Of a DNA stretch of 64,000 nucleotides, positions 63,740-64,000 are shown one piece after another. The DNA is taken from positions 62,001 through 126,000 of the forward strand of contig JAUYAL010000046.1 of assembly GCA_030693535.1 (NCBI GenBank). Direction: 5' to 3'. The notes beneath the pieces were generated by a model that made no database searches, was not told the DNA's origin, and saw only the letters and a list, made by a program, of their open reading frames with translations. The DNA comes from Methylotenera sp. GTDB lineage: Bacteria > Pseudomonadota > Gammaproteobacteria > Burkholderiales > Methylophilaceae. The position numbers and the translations under genes are program-made. The first letter of the stretch is position 1. Each line of letters opens with the position of its first letter.

Positions 63740-64000
63740 TTAAACTGGGACAGCTGTAATCGCTTGTATTCTATTTTGGATTGCTACATATAAGTCTGTG
63801 TCTACAGGAGGCGTTTTTATCGACACAATCAAGCTATAGCGTGCCAATGATTCATACTTTTCTAGCTTGCTCCTTGACCTCCACCACCCAAGCGCGGGAT
63901 ATACAACAATGTAGCCTCTTTGAGCTAGTTGTGCAGCAGTACCCTTCCATATGTCTTGATGTAGTGAACCTCTATGTCTATTTGTCTCCCCTACGAGCCA
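63740..64000 (-). CDS. S8 (subtilisin-like) peptidase, C-terminal fragment entering from right edge
   Basis: An 86-codon minus-strand frame is open to the window edge and ends with TAA at 63740-63742. It has no start in the window, as expected for a partial gene. It contains HRGSLHQDIWKGTAAQLAQR, YIVVYPALGWWRSR, YESLARYSLIVSIKTP and DTDLYVAIQNRI. This is the C-terminal pattern I associate with large bacterial S8 family peptidases such as the IetS-type partner of an AAA ATPase. The catalytic triad would lie outside the window. Assignment is by memory of the family and needs the upstream sequence. Confidence 0.55.
   Translation of the reverse strand, partial: WLVGETNRHRGSLHQDIWKGTAAQLAQRGYIVVYPALGWWRSRSKLEKYESLARYSLIVSIKTPPVDTDLYVAIQNRIQAITAVPV

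Noticed and set aside
1..64000. CRISPR arrays, rRNA genes or a prophage structural module.
   Set aside because: No regularly spaced repeats with unique spacers, no rRNA-like sequence and no phage structural genes seen in any part.

Overview
The window reads as chromosomal DNA of a free-living, moderately AT-rich betaproteobacterium. The gene families fit the Methylophilaceae (Methylotenera-like): an MSHA-type pilus locus, CcoG, NnrS, a Csp-type copper protein, a sulfite-reductase remnant and an NhaR-type LysR regulator. The genus is inference from family content; there is no rRNA in the window. Coding density is high and most genes are ordinary housekeeping or stress genes. The accessory signals lie at 20.1-20.6 kb, 56.8-59.5 kb and 61-64 kb.

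Layout. 0-3 kb: end of a DUF3999 membrane protein, a membrane protein with an alpha-solenoid tail and an LplT-like transporter. 3.2-9.4 kb: a TonB-receptor / YfiR-like / CHASE8-PAS-GGDEF-EAL signalling trio. 9.4-12.3 kb (minus): thiS-thiG-apaG-mltA. 12.5-20.2 kb: dienelactone hydrolase, an NhaR-like regulator, then a stress series on the plus strand (TerB-DUF697 fusion, a 63-aa ORF, Dps, ribosome hibernation factor, HtpX, a broken YqhA, an AI-2E exporter, TerC). The regulator/TerB intergenic region and the region before the 63-aa ORF carry two copies of one 72-bp operator-like block. 20.2-20.6 kb: a 393-bp element with 44-bp inverted termini. 20.6-25.4 kb: gnd, small proteins, FecR, Sua5, cupin. 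25.8-30.3 kb (minus): a metal-handling group (Csp copper protein, TonB receptor, His/Cys-rich exported protein, NnrS). 30.4-41.9 kb: AlkA-like glycosylase, MFS exporter, rhodanese-TusA pair, ValS, GIDE-domain protein with an EF-hand, LemA, a photolyase-like protein with its two domains in reversed order, NfeD-SPFH pair, MoeB/ThiF-like E1.

41.9-56.7 kb (minus) is one long pilus-assembly locus: sigma-54 response regulator, MshM, MshL, MshN, MshE, MshG, MshI-, MshJ- and MshK-like proteins, a frameshifted PilX-like protein and a prepilin. No major pilin gene is seen. MshE carries an MshEN-type c-di-GMP-binding N-terminus, so the c-di-GMP enzyme at 5.8-9.4 kb could in principle feed into pilus function.

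56.8-64 kb: a dead IS3 transposase, cbpA-cbpM, a gene-free stretch, ccoG, a CysI-DUF934 deletion fusion, a GntR/MocR-type regulator, a degenerate tRNA-His with a terminator, a cluster of TGTCCT/AGGACA sites and, running off the right edge, the C-terminus of what looks like an S8 (subtilisin-like) peptidase. That end looks like the border of a tRNA-associated genomic island.
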